A stretch of DNA of 64,000 nucleotides from positions 39,446,555 through 39,510,554 of the forward strand of contig OX467083.1 of assembly GCA_950106755.1 (NCBI GenBank), given 5' to 3'. This document shows, in pieces, positions 9,526 through 22,658 of the stretch (position 1 is the first letter of the stretch; every line of letters starts with the position of its first letter). Source of the DNA: Climacium dendroides. Its lineage: Eukaryota > Streptophyta > Bryopsida > Hypnales > Climaciaceae. The position numbers and the translations under genes were made by a program. The notes beneath the pieces were generated by a model that saw only the letters and a list, made by a program, of their open reading frames with translations, was not told the origin of the DNA and ran no database searches.

Positions 9526-12500
9526 CGTTTGGTCAAGCCGATTCAATTTTGGACGCCGTGGGTGTCAAATTGCCTAAATCCTATAAATAGCATGCTAAAT
9601 AGAATACAGAAAAAAATTACTTAGAAAAGTTGAGGTTTACGTGTACAGTTAGCCTCTCTGTTTCTACACAAATTTAGAGTACCCAGTGCTCAATAGCCAT
9701 TTACGTCCAGTGACATCGTGATAGAGGCTTGAAAGTTCTTTGTGTAATTAAACTCTCAAATAATTTGAGCTTACTGAATGCAATTCAACTCACTTTTCTA
9801 TGCATCTATTTATTCTTTGCTAATTATTTTCTAGAATGTAGCCTTAGAGATCTTTATTGTTGTTGTGAGTTGAGGGTTCATTTACAACTATTCAATCAAT
9901 TGAGCTTCGCACTCCGGTTTTCAATGTCTCAAAATGACCATTTTGTCTCAATTTAACGAATAAGGCCTTATATTGTATTTTATCAAGTTCAATAAGATCT
10001 ATCACATCACGACATTCTTCTCTTCATCAATAATAGTTGTTTCACAACTAACGCTTTGCTTACTTTAGTTAAACAAAAGATGTGTATATTGATGTTTCTT
10101 CATATATCTAGGCAATCAAATTTTACAAATTTGTCAATTACATATTTCGATCAATTATCATGCATGGAACTATTATTAAATAAACAATTCAATAAAAACT
10201 AAATTTATTTCTATTTTTTTCAAACTACATTTTGTGATGATTTAGGTTGAACAAGGTTTGAATGCTCATTAACTAGAGACAAAAATGTCAAATACACTTT
10301 ATGTAATGCAAATGATGCCAATGAAGGAGAACATGATCCCGAGATGTTTCTAAGAATGTAACATTAGAATTGTCCTCCACAATGGCACATCCTAGCAACT
10401 TTCAAGTACCAACCACGGGCAAATCCATGCAATCCAAAAATTTGAATTTAGTGTTAACGGTGAGATTTACTAAGAACCTGAGTCGATTGCTTTTTTCTCC
10501 TATTTTTGTCTTTTTTTGTTGCATTACAACCTATCCCTTGTTTTGTCTTTTTATGCTCGCTTTTCAATAAATTTTCAAGTAAGGAACGTGCATGACAAAA
10601 ATCCAAGATGTCTTTCCATGTCATGTTAGTGAAAAATTCCAACCTTGGGGCCCTCTAGGTCAATGAAGTTTATTGGTGTGCCTTTGCTGTAAGAAATTGG
10701 CCACCTTAAACGAGGTGTTGTTTATTGTGTAGTATGTGTTAGTTTGTACAACATTGTCAAAAATCATTATAAGAATGGAAGAAGAAACCCACACTCATCA
10801 AACCTTTGTTTTATTCTTCTAAGGTATATTTTCCTATATTTTTCTCTAACATCTTCAAACTCTGTCTTCTTGTCCCTCACTTTAGATAGGTACATGAGTA
10901 TTTATTTATCTAATTTGCAATGATTCTAGAGGAAATATTTGAGAACATATAATCATCACAAAAACAAGATTGTTCGAGGCAGATAAGACGACTACTACAA
11001 AAAATAGAAAATCTCCTTGCCCATGTGTCCCATAACTGGGCACTGGGTTCAATTTGCATAGACTAAACAGGCTGATAGATATTTTCTTTACAATTCTTCT
11101 CTAGTAATAATATATGAAATTCCTCAACTTTAGCTATCAAGTCTAGTGACACACTGGACTCAAAGCATTTGATCTTGCACACATGAAATGTTAAATGAAG
11201 TTGCAATAACATCTAGACGCAAAAAACTTGCTAGAAAGTATTGGTTTCAAAAAGCTAGACCAAATGGAATTAAGCCCATATTTGAAAATAGATGAACTCT
11301 TAAGTGAATAATCTCCTTGACATGAAATTAATCTCTCAAATGCATTGAACACAATTGAATAATACTTCGCTTCTTTTAAAATGATGGATAAAATAATCCA
11401 CAAAATGGCTTAGCCAAATCCGGCGGATGTAAGTTAAGTCTTCTTCAACTTAAGGCAAACAAGCAAAAGCAGGAAAGGGTGTACTACCTATGGTGGATAT
11501 AAAAGGTAGCAATATTAGACGACATGTACTACTATAATCTTGTACATCAGAAACACAAAATGCATTAAATATTCAAGCTCTTTTATTTCAAATATATGTT
11601 TCAAAACTTCCTTTGCAATCGGATCCGGTTCACCTTTTAGAGATCCATCTACTTGGCAATAATGGATGACATTAATTAGGGAATGAACATGCAACTCTTG
11701 TGTGATCTATGTTAAGTGGTGAGAATATGCAAAATAGACCAATTGATTAGTCTAATTCAAGACCTAAACTTCAATGAGATTAAGAGGAATAAAAGAAATA
11801 AGAGATTAGAAGTAAAGTAATTGTACTTACCAAATAGTTGTTTTATAGGTGTGAACTTCCATTTCATTACCTAGAACTCATTGTTCTTTTTTTTTCGATT
11901 TTTTGCAAAATATAGTGTAGAAAATAGTACAAAAAGCCCCCAAAAGAGTGTAAAACAAAAATAGGTATGTTACATGCCAATATAGTATTTGATCATATTT
12001 TGAGTGTTTTTACCTAAGTAGATCCAAATCCTGCTTGTAAATAGGTTAGAAATCACAAAATCACGATATTTACCAATCTTTAGTAGAATTGTCTAAAATG
12101 GCCTAACCTACCATCTATGTAATAGTAAAAGGCTAAAATTGGTGCAAGAGAATTTGTGAAGAACCCTAGAGCCTAGCTTCATAGATAGGTTTCAAGTTCC
12201 CATTCAATTCCTATTTTTTTTATAGAAACCCCAATTGTTAGCCTACAGATTGGGAAAAATGCACGACAAAACAATGGAAAGAATCTATGGCCAAAAGATG
12301 ATGTTTCAGGGTTGAAATTGCAATAGGAACTCAATGGTGAAGTCTCTTTGCCAAGATTCCTCTTTGTGTAAAAGATTCTTTGGAACCCAATAATTAAAAG
12401 ATAGTACGGGATTTTATTCTCCTTTAACAATTGTGTAGAGTCCAGAGATGGTCTTACACATCTTTTGTGGGATTCCATGGGAAGTTCCACAAAAAGTTTA

Positions 12501-14458
12501 GGAATTTTTTGATACTCAGTATTTTTTTCTAAATGGTCAACCGCTTTAACCTACAATGGGAAATTAATAGAAATTACCTAGGTTGCAATAAAATCTCACT
12601 AAAAATTAGAATAGATTTTTTTATATTAATAAGATACTCCAACAAGTTTCAAGACATTCTAATAGCTAGAGGTGCCCAAATTAAAAGGATTTCTCGAAGA
12701 CTGGCAAAATTAAAAGATTACGGTGGAGTTGACCAGTGGATTGGGAGCATACGACATTGAAATGAGGTCCAAGTTAGGTCTTTTATTATTCTTACACACC
12801 TACTAAAGACCTTAGGCTAGTTATTCTTCTTAGAAAAGTCAACCTCCAAAAGTTGGATTTTTATCCATTTTGGTCGTTAAGTTAACTCTAGGATTTGTTG
12901 AGTTTTTAGTGTATGAAAAAGGGATGGAGTTTAATCGAAACTAAAAATGGCCTTATAAAGCCAATGGTGCAATCTGTTTGTGATTTGAAGTTAATCTCCA
13001 AAAGTTAAAAAATGAACCAACGTAGAAAGTCAAAATTGGTTGAATTAGGATGAAAATCCTAATTGATAAGTTTACCTCAACAAAATGAGAGGAGAAAGGT
13101 GACCTTCTAAGGGTATGAATGGACACCCATTCTCCTCTCTTCTCATCCCTTGTAGCCATATTTTGGCTCATTTTACACGTTGGTCCATTTATGTGGATTT
13201 TTTGGCCAAATTTAAGTCAAAGTTGTAAATGTGTTGTTTTTGGAGCATTTCAAACTCCTTTTATTGCTATTTTGTGAGCTTTGAAAGACATTGGGGTCCC
13301 ATCAAATCTCTCTTTTATTGCATTTTGAACTTGTTTTGAAGTCCTTGCCAAGTTTTTGGTAGTTTTGTTGTATCAAGTTATCTTTTGTTGGTATTGTTGT
13401 TCTTTGTCCAAGCTCTTGTTAGAATTTGGAAACTTTGTACTAATCCTAGAGGTTCTTCCCTTGTGATTGGCGATGTCACTTAGGGAAGTCCTTTAGCTTG
13501 TTTTGTTTCTCTAAATTGTACTAATCTTTATATAGGTGCATAACTAGTTTGGACTGTTATATCGCCAAGTTGTGTACTAATTTGTGGTTGTGTTTTGTAA
13601 AACTAACAGTCAATTGTTGTCTTTAACCTCCTTATGTTTTCATTTGTCCTCCATCTTTACCTAGGCAACGGAAATTTTGCTAAATTTGTTTAGAATTCCT
13701 CTCATGTTTAAAAACACGATGGAATTTTGGCTCTTAGTCTTCAGAAATTAGGTGTATTTTCAAATCACGGTGTCACAAGGTTCTGTGATTAGGTTCGTAA
13801 TAGCACTAAGCTTTTGTTGTGAAGTGCTTTGTATACATCAATAATCTCCCTAAACACCCTAAATAATCATAAACCTACCTTCAAGGTCCCTATTTTCCCA
13901 AATTCCTATCCTATAATTCCTTCAATAACCTAGAAATTGTTATATCTAGCTTTTATCTAGCATAACTATTGGACAATATTTCCAAATGACTTGAAACTTT
14001 GCCACATTATAGATCAACTACTTAAATACTTCCATACCAACTTTCAATTCAATACAATATACTTTCCAACTTTGGTGGACATTTCCTCAGTACTGACTTT
14101 CTAACCCTTGTCAAATCCTTGAAATTTATTTACATTTCCTCAGTACTTCGCCAAATTGTGAAGTTATGTGGTGATGGCACTCTTGCTTGTTTGGATTCGT
14201 GATTATCGTCTCGGGGACGATTAGTAGTGTGAACATCGTGTGTTTGAGCTGAGTGCCCTATCGCGTGCATGAATTTAGCCGTTGTAATACAACTCGTCAT
14301 CGCCAGGGTTGTCCCCGTCACGTCGCGTCCATCCGTCAAGATGTCCAGACGGACGTTAGGATCCATCCCCGGCGTCCGTCAAGATGAAATCCAAATGACA
14401 ACCGGCGACAGAGGATGATTCAGACTACAGAAATGGATGGACGAGCTTCGTCGCCGGG
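9526..14458. other. About 4.9 kb AT-rich, no gene seen
   Basis: Stops are dense in all frames and the ORFs that exist (for example 12179-12490 minus, 12533-12760 plus) lack protein-like composition or motifs. No terminal repeats were recognised. Near 14330-14390 short CCGTC motifs announce the minisatellite that follows. Confidence 0.5.
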
Positions 14459-15203
14459 AGCTTTGGACGGCTGTGATGGACGGTCGGATGAACGGTCGAT
14501 GTGGACGGTTGGGCTGGACGGTCGATCTAGACGGTCCGGTTGGATGGCCGAGATGGACCGTCGACCTGGATGGTCCATTTGGACCGTCGACCTAGATGGT
14601 CCATCTGGACCGTCAATCTAGACGGTTTGGCAGAACCGTCGATCTAGACGGTCTGGCTGGACGGTCGATCTGGACGGCCTAGCTAGACGGTCAATCTGGA
14701 TGGCCTGGCTGGACGGTCGATCTGGACGGCCTAGCTGGACGGTCGATCTAGACGGTCCGGCTAGACAGCCGAGATGGACGGTCGATCTGGACGGTCTGGC
14801 TGGACGGTCGATCTGGACGGCCTGGTTGGACGGTCGATCTGGACGGTCCGACTGGACGGCCGAGATGGACGGTCGATCTAGACCGTCGATCTAGACGGTC
14901 TGGCTGGACGGTCGATTTGGACGGTCGATCTTGACCGTCAATCTAGACGGTCTGGCTAGACGGTCGATCTAGATCGTCGATCTAGACGGCCTGGCTGGAC
15001 GGTCCGGCTGGACGGCCGAGATGGACGGTCGATCTAGACCGTCGATCTAGACGGTCTGGCTGGACGGTCGATCTGGACGGTCGAGATGGACGGTTTGGCT
15101 GGACGGTCAAGATGGACGGATTGGCTGGACGGTCGAGATGGACGGTTTGGCTGGATGGTCGAGATGGACGGTTTGTCTGGACGGTCGAGATGGACGGTTT
15201 GGC
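14459..15203. repeat. GACGGTC minisatellite
   Basis: About 740 bp of degenerate repeats built on GGACGGTCGATCTGGACGG, with inverted forms (GACCGTCGATCTAGACGGTC) that can fold into short hairpins. Open frames across it on both strands simply translate the repeat (DGRSG...WTVDLDG) and are not considered genes. The closing copies shift to a unit ending in AGATGGACGGTTTGGCTGG. Confidence 0.9.
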
Positions 15204-15510
15204 AATCTTGACTTGTTGTAGTATTGAGAGGTCTTGGAAATGTGCCTCAAAAACATTGGATCTTGGAGGAAAAATCACATTCAAAATTCATTTAAAATTA
15301 AAGAAAATTATGGTATAGATTTTTAAAAGGCATAAATTGATTGGGGTTATACATATTAGGTCCTCTAATCTCATATTTGTTTGGTCACCAATTTTTAAAA
15401 TTGGACTTGTGAAAAGAGGATTGTAAGACTTCACATCATTTTTTTAGTTTTAGCACCCTCCTGGACAGACATTATAATCTTTTACTCCATAAGTGATATT
15501 GTTTAGGATT

Positions 15511-17253
15511 CACTATAAGAAAACTGCGTTTTTGACGATGTTTTTACAAAAACACGTGACGTTGAAAAAAACGTAAAGCGTTTTTCAAAACATGCTATGT
15601 TTTTCAAAAAACGCATACGTGACTGTTAGATCTTCGGTGATGTCAACAAAAACAGGAACAAGAACCAAAAGACATCACATGTTTTTTATGACGTCGACAA
15701 CAACAGTAGATATGTTTTTTGGTGACGTCAAAGACAACGCCTTTCTGCCACGTCAGCAGACTTTGGGATGGCTCTTGCGGGCAGCCACTGTACATTCGTG
15801 GAGGATGTTGCCCACGTCGAAAAAAGTGCAGAACGGGGCAGCTGCTTACATAGTGTTCAAAAAACCTTGGGTAGGGTGTGGAGTGGGAGTTTTTGGAGTA
15901 TAATTTTCCACGTGACCAACTTCGCTTCCAAAATATTATAGAAAAGCATGTATACATTGCCAAAAACATTATGCATGAATTAATATTAATAAAATGAGGT
16001 ACACGGTAAATACAAAATGGTGAAGAAAGTTTAATAAATTGTAACCTCCAAGCAAAAAGGCTCTTAATATGAACATTCGTAGAACATTTGAAGCAAACAA
16101 ATATTCTTAAAGCTGTAAAAATGTAAAGATGACCACGATTTTAGTGGCATCCTATGTTTGTAGGATGGAAATTCAGTATTTAATTTTACTTTACTACCAT
16201 GCAATGAATTACTTCATATTGCCAAGAGAAGAAAAAAATTATATAAGGAAATTATTAAATCAAATACCTCAAAGAACTGGTGAGGAAAAATGCATGTTAA
16301 TTTCAGAAAGCTAGCAAGGAAAATTACCATAATAAAAATTGGAATTCATTTGGTCCTAATGTTTTCACGAGACTTTTCTATGAAATTCCTATTTTATTTT
16401 CAAACAAATTTTTGTAGAATATCACTTGGCATATTTGCCATTTTTTTTTGGGAGGGCTACAAGGCTAAGAGGACAAGGGAAAAAAATGGGCAAGGAAAGC
16501 AGCAAATGACAAATTTGAAAGAGGAACTTCACATGAACATTTTTTACTGAAAGACAACAACTAAAGTGAAATTTGGCACCACATAATAATTGGATTTGGG
16601 TGCTCATATTTTATACTAAATAAACATTTCCATGAAATTAAAGTGCCTTTCTATAAATTATGAATTTTTATTTACAGGGCACTACAATTGTCGAATTTCG
16701 TTCGTGAAAAGGGTTCGCCATGTAAGAAAACCAAATGATAGAAAAAGAAAACCTTCATCCCAAAAGAAAAAAGTAGGACATACGCAATTATGTACATGCA
16801 CATTCATTAGTGATCCGCCACAATTCTTATTGAAAATGCCACTACTATATAAATGGAATTTGCGACTCAGCATCACAGATTACCTTTGGACATATTTCTC
16901 ATATTGAAAAAAAAAATACTTTTGAATATATATAATGATCCCGTGCTTCTAAAAGCCAACAATGTTTTACAATGTCAAAACGCTACAGAAAATGAACAAT
17001 GTTTTTTGCAATGAACCCACAAAGAGTAACTGAAATGCCCAATTGTTCATAATGAAACACAACAATTACACATCCCTTACGTATAATGAAAATTAGTTTG
17101 CCTTCCTTTCTTGCAAAATACCATTATGTGAAAACATCAATTTTTGAGTGCTTTACACACGTCCACAAAGATGTCATTTTCAACATCTTCTACAACGTCT
17201 TTAATGACAACTACGGGAAATTAAATGTGACGTGTCTAATAACAATGCTATTG
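15511..17253. promoter_or_regulatory. Left subterminal region of the CACTA element
   Basis: About 1.7 kb without a gene. The outer about 250 bp is dense in ACGT-containing motifs (CACGTGACG, GTGATGTC, TGACGTC, GTGACGTCA). In the En/Spm system subterminal repeats bind TnpA; that role is inferred here by analogy. Confidence 0.5.
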
Positions 17254-17319
17254 TCAGATTTGACATGGCACTTTGTGGGAGAAGTGATGTATCCGAAGGC
17301 CATGCCTATCATGTCCCAC

Positions 17320-20300
17320 CTAGATTCTATCTACCTCTTGTTGCCTTGGAGCCTCATTTGCTGGTGTGATGAACATTCCACCTTCTGTTGCCACTTCTCT
17401 CACTGGTTCTGACTCCAAGGCAATGGGTTGAAGTCCCATGAAGTCCTCATCATTCCCTACTTCAACCATTGAAGGAATGGATTGATTGCCTTCAAGCTGA
17501 CCACGTCTACCCCTCACATCTGTACGACATATCACCTTCCACCCCCGCCTATGAGGATCGTCTGAAAAGAATACTTGTTGAACATGCAATGGAAATGCAA
17601 AAGAGTTAGCATGCACTTTGCCGTCCATATGGTTGAAATTTGCCATGGCAAAGCCATAGCGATCTCGTTGAACATGAGGGAATCGAACATCATTGCCTGC
17701 GCGAACCCAGTCACACACTAGCACAGTCGTACAATGATTTCGGTAGTCCAACTCCAATATCTCTTCAATGTACCCCACATAGTCCTCTGTTCTTTCTACA
17801 GGTTGCCCATTGCAAAGCCCCCAACGTAGTTGCCGAGTGAATGAGGCTACTACACCTGAATCTCGTGTAACCAGCCCTAATTCTGCTGTACGAATGCGAA
17901 GATGCATGCCAAAGGCATGCATTTGACGATGTGATGTTGCATATCGCTCCGGTGGTTGCTTGTATTGTACGACGTCATTGTCGACACATTGACCCGCATT
18001 TTCCAAAGACTTCACCCGTGTAGTCAACCACGAAGCAAAAGGAGGCAAATCCACAAGGTCTGCTGTATATCGCACGGCCATTGTAGGGTGCCGACGGCGG
18101 AATTGACGACGAAATGCTTCTCTTTCTTGCCACCTTTGGCATCTTGCGGTTGTGTACTCCCTACATGTCATTCCAAACAAAGGTACAGTTGTCAATCATG
18201 TCATGAAGAGCAACAATCTTGTTATTGAATACATAACTATAAACACCTCAATTCTCAGGCCATATCAAATTTAACATGCCTTGCCAACAATATGTGTTTT
18301 CACAAATGTTTCATAGGATGTCACAGAATACATCACACATCGCAAGCAACCTACAAGGCGACATCACAATGAACTTACCTATGATATGAATTTCTGTCAA
18401 TATGAGCATACCTCGGTACAAGCAGCTATACAACATCATACAAAAAAGAATGTAATATGGAATTTGACTGAATTTGAAATGAAGTTCAAGACACTCACTG
18501 GCGCCAAGGTTCAAGGCATGCAGCATTGTCCAATACAAATGCATGTGCAAGATTCCGAAACTCATCTGACATCTTCCTCTTCTGATGGGCATTCAATTGA
18601 AGAATCTCGTCTGTCATTGTAGCGTCTTCATTTGGATCCCACACACGGTGCACCGTCCCTGTATACTCGCGCATGTACTCAGTACAAAATCCAAGCGTAT
18701 CATCCATTCGATAGCCTTCTGCAATGCTACCCTCTGGATGTGCATAAGTCCGGACATAATCTTTTAAAGTTTTCATGTACCGCTCTATTGGGTACATCCA
18801 ACGGCAGTGCACGGGGCCACATACAAATAATTGTTGGACCAAGTGCAAGGGAAGATGGGACATGATGTTTAAGAATGTAGGGGGGAATTCCTTCTCCAAT
18901 ATGCAAGTTGCCATTATGACATCCCGCATCATGTCATCGTGGTCAACTTCTCGCACTTCTTTGGCACAAATTCTTTGGAATACCCGGCTCATTTTCATTA
19001 TGGCTGCGCGCACATTCTCATCAAGTAAATTTTGGATTGCCACTAGTAGGATCTGACAAACATTGTCCACAATAAGGCTTATGTTAGGAAGATTAATTGC
19101 CGCAAGTACTTCAGACAGACGTCAAATACTAGTTTTGTGTACTACACAAAGTACGTCACTAATGACATGACTACGAACATGGTTTGCATCACAACCATGT
19201 CAACACTGTTGTCACCATAGACAAAACATACCTTTCCTATTTTTATTAATGACACTGCTCTTGACATCACATAAAACAAGACTTGTCTTCCTTCTATGTA
19301 CAAGTGAACGTGCAAACATCAATTTCACCTATTGCAACTTCATGACATTAATCACATACAATACATGCATGTAAAAAACAAATATGCCAAGTACCTGCTG
19401 CATGAGAACATGGTAGTCATGGGTTTTCATATACTGAAGTTTTCCATCTTTTAGGCGCTTGTGAATGCTTCCCACATAATTTGAAGGGGTGCGAATGTTG
19501 GAAATAATTGAAACAAACTCTTTATGTTCGTGTGGCTTGAACACAAAAGGAGCTTGTGGCATGTAGTACTCATCTTGTCGCTGGCGTGGTTCCTGAAGCC
19601 ATATTTCTTCACGAATGCCTAATTCTTCTGCATCAAGCCGGCTCCCTGGACTGTCATTCATACCCCACAAAGTCTTCACTATATTCTCGCATAAATTCTT
19701 TTCGCAATGCATAGGATCCAGTGTATGACGTTCGAGCAAATGCTGCAATACAAACCAGTACACATGAGGTCAGCAAAATCCTCCATCAAAGACTTTCGAA
19801 AATAACATATTTTTCATGAAACGCTTGTGAAAAAAAAATTATACGAGAGGTCGTTGACTACATTTCAACAAAATAACATGTATGAAATAATTATTGCCTT
19901 TACTGAGACATGCTTGAAGACATTTACAGAGACGTCACCGTAGACAGTTCAAGACATTTACAGCAACGTCGTTGGGGACAATTTCAAGCATTACACGTCA
20001 TAGCATGTCAACAAATACGTCATCACTGACACGCCTAGAACAAGGAAATTCCATATGGTTTTTGGTATTCAATTACCTCCCAGTAGTCTAGCTCAAATAA
20101 TGTACTCATTCTTTTTACCCCGGTCACGTGCACTGGATCATCTGGTCCATTTTCCTTGCCACCTAGGTCTAGGTATGATTGTCGCCATGCTGCAAATCGG
20201 ATAATATCTTGTCCTGTTTGTACTTTTGGCATACCACGGTGCTCTGCTTTGCCATTGAACCGAGTGTTCCTTCGATATGGATGATGTCGAGGCAAGTAAC

Positions 20301-21885
20301 GCCGTATGCCACCATACACAATCTTCGACCCTCTAACTCTTCTGTTTGATAGAACATCTCCAGTTTGGGCCATCCTTGCATCTGTGTTAGGTCCACAATG
20401 TGGACACCCTTTGTACCCCTTACAATAGAGGCCTGAAATCAGCCCATACGCTGGAAAATCAGAGATGGTCCACATCAATATAGCACGAAATTCAAAAGAT
20501 CGATTGCCTTCCTCTTGGGAAAAGTCAAGCGCACGAACACCTGTCCACAATTCCTTCAACTTCTTTAGCAACGAGCGTATGAAGACATCAAGTCCACTTG
20601 AGCTTGGAGAGTGCTTGCTTGAAATCAAAATGCATAATGAAATAAAAAACTTCTTTGTGACAAACCACGGCTCAAAGTTGTAGATCAAGATTAGAACTGG
20701 CCACGTGGACCAGTTTGTGTTATTCAACTTGAAGGGATTTACACCATCTAAAGCCAATGCAAGTCGCATGTTCCGCACTTCTGCTCCAAAGTTGTTGAAT
20801 GCGACGTTGGTGTCAATGTGCTTCCATGCTGGGCTGTCCACTACGGAACGCATGACGCCGTCACTACTGACGTGTTTGGTGTAACCCGTCAGCATGCGTG
20901 CTATCTCAGGCGACCTCCACATCCGTTTCAATCTTGGAATGAGGGGAAAGTGACGGATAACTTTGGATGGAATATTGGTCGTGCCATCCATCCATCGTGG
21001 AGTACTGCACTGAGGACAACTCTCTAATGTGGCATGCGCATCTTCATATAGAATGCACCCATTGGGGCAGGCATGGATATTGTTGTAGTTAAGCCCCAAT
21101 CGCCTAATACTCTTCCGCGCCTCATAATGGTTAATGGGCAACTTGTTACCTTCTGGAAGCAAATCACCGGACAAAATTCGGAATAGCTCATCTGTGAATT
21201 TATTGCTAACGCGGAAAACGGTACACATATTCATGATGATGATCGTGGCTGACACGATGCTTGCCTTTGCACCGCGGTACAGTGGAGTAGTGGCTTGCGT
21301 GTACAAATCTTCCATATTATCTACAGTGTCGTCGCAACCATCATCTACGTCGTGGCCGTCGCCTCCCTCTCCATAGGCCTCGGACTCTTCATGCAATGTA
21401 TCCCCTCTATCAAAGGCCTCCATGACCTGGCGCTACACTTCGTGATACTCATCAAGGGGAGGATCATTTTCTTCATCTAGACTTGGTGCATTGTCTTCTC
21501 CAACAAAGACGTTGTCATTGTGAATGTAGTTGTTGTCTGAGCCAACATTGACTATGACGTCGTTGTCGTAAGCGACGTCTTCAACCCAAATTCCAGCATC
21601 GGGATAGCCTTCAAGGGGGTCCCCACCTAACAAGGATTTCTTCAAAAAAGGATCTCGACCGACAAGAGAATGATGTTGGCGTATGCTCCTTATGGTCTTC
21701 TGTAGTCCGCCCTTGCAGTTTAGACAGGGACACCTGTAAGAGAGCACATTTTTCTCTGTTGCCACACGCAACTCCGTATATAGGATTAGGTCACCTATAG
21801 GTATGTGGCGTAGCGTACGTCCGTCTTTTGCAAAGCGGATGGTGGCGCCACGTCTTTGGGACACTGGATTCATGCACGATGTCAT
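17320..21885 (-). CDS. CACTA transposase (TnpD type: Transpos_assoc, tnp2, DUF4218, DUF4216)
   Basis: Four exons on the minus strand: about 21885-20077, 19742-19395, 19052-18499 and 18160-17320, with splice signals GGTAATTG, GTACTT and GTGAGT as donors and TTGCAG, GTCAG and ATGTAG as acceptors. Exon 1 has a CPCLNC zinc-binding-like motif of the transposase-associated domain, then the tnp2 domain (LPEGNKLPINHYEARKS, IHACPNGCILYEDA, FPLIPRLKRMWRS, NFGAEVRNMRLALALDGVNP, ISDFPAYGLISG). Exon 2 continues with LDPMHCEKNLCENIVKTLWG. Exon 3 is DUF4218 (FPPTFLNIMSHLPLHLVQQL, RWMYPIERYMKTLKDYVR). Exon 4 is DUF4216 (HCTTVLVCDWV, VFFSDDPHRRGWKVI). One in-frame TAG (21433-21435) interrupts exon 1. After TAG 17320 the frame stays open to TGA 17254-17256. 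The protein cuts and joins the element ends in the nucleus. Confidence 0.9.
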
Positions 21886-22658
21886 CTTCACATTGGATAA
21901 GGAATTCAAATATGGTGAAGCATCTCTCGATCAAGACCTTGAACAAGAAATCCTGATATAAAATAATAAATTGGTTAGATGGACTCTTCAATGACATTTA
22001 AGTGACTTTCCAAATGCTAGTGGCATGTTGGAGTGCACTATCTTTAGGTGATCTTTAATTTAAAGTGATTGGCATCTAGTACTTGTAGAGGTAGAGGCTG
22101 CAACCACAAGAAATCACTTTCACACCTATTGTTGTTGACATGTCTGTAGACATAGAATTCTGACGTGTGTGATGTCAATGTTGTCTTCTATGATGTCAAT
22201 TACAACATTATTAATGTGTTTGTCATGACGTCTTTGTAAACGCAATGTGTAAGCTTCAGAAAATGTCAAAAGGTAAAATAATAAAAGCTTCGAAGGCAAA
22301 AAGTGAGTGTGAAATTTCTTGACATTACTCTTCATGACTTGTGTTGGAACCTCTGAGTTCAACTAACTTTTTTATAGAATCTTGAAGCCTCTGTAATTGA
22401 CAAGTAGAAGTGTATATTGACCTAATGTGACTAAAAATATGTCTACAGCAACACTTTCATGTCATTCATAATGTCACAACAGATGTCAAAGGAAACATGA
22501 AATAATACTTTCATCATTACAAACCCCCACGTGGCTCTCGTGGTACAATACTAAATCATATTGTTGAAGATACATAAAGTACATACTTAGGGTTCAATGA
22601 ACACTACGACCTACGCAGTTCAAAACATCAAAGTCTTTGAAGGATTTTGCTTACCAAT
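21886..22658. promoter_or_regulatory. Divergent intergenic region between the two CACTA genes
   Basis: About 770 bp separates the minus-strand transposase start from the plus-strand TnpA-like start, so both promoters must lie here. GACGT/GATGTC motifs like those at the element ends recur (around 22140-22230 and 22440-22500). No clear TATA box was assigned. Confidence 0.4.

Noticed and set aside
12179..12760. ORFs of 103 and 75 codons in the 9.5-14.4 kb desert
   Set aside because: Random-looking composition, no motif, AT-rich surroundings.
14415..15318. Several open frames on both strands rich in DGRSG/WTVDLDG
   Set aside because: They are translations of the GACGGTC minisatellite; no start context, domain or codon bias.
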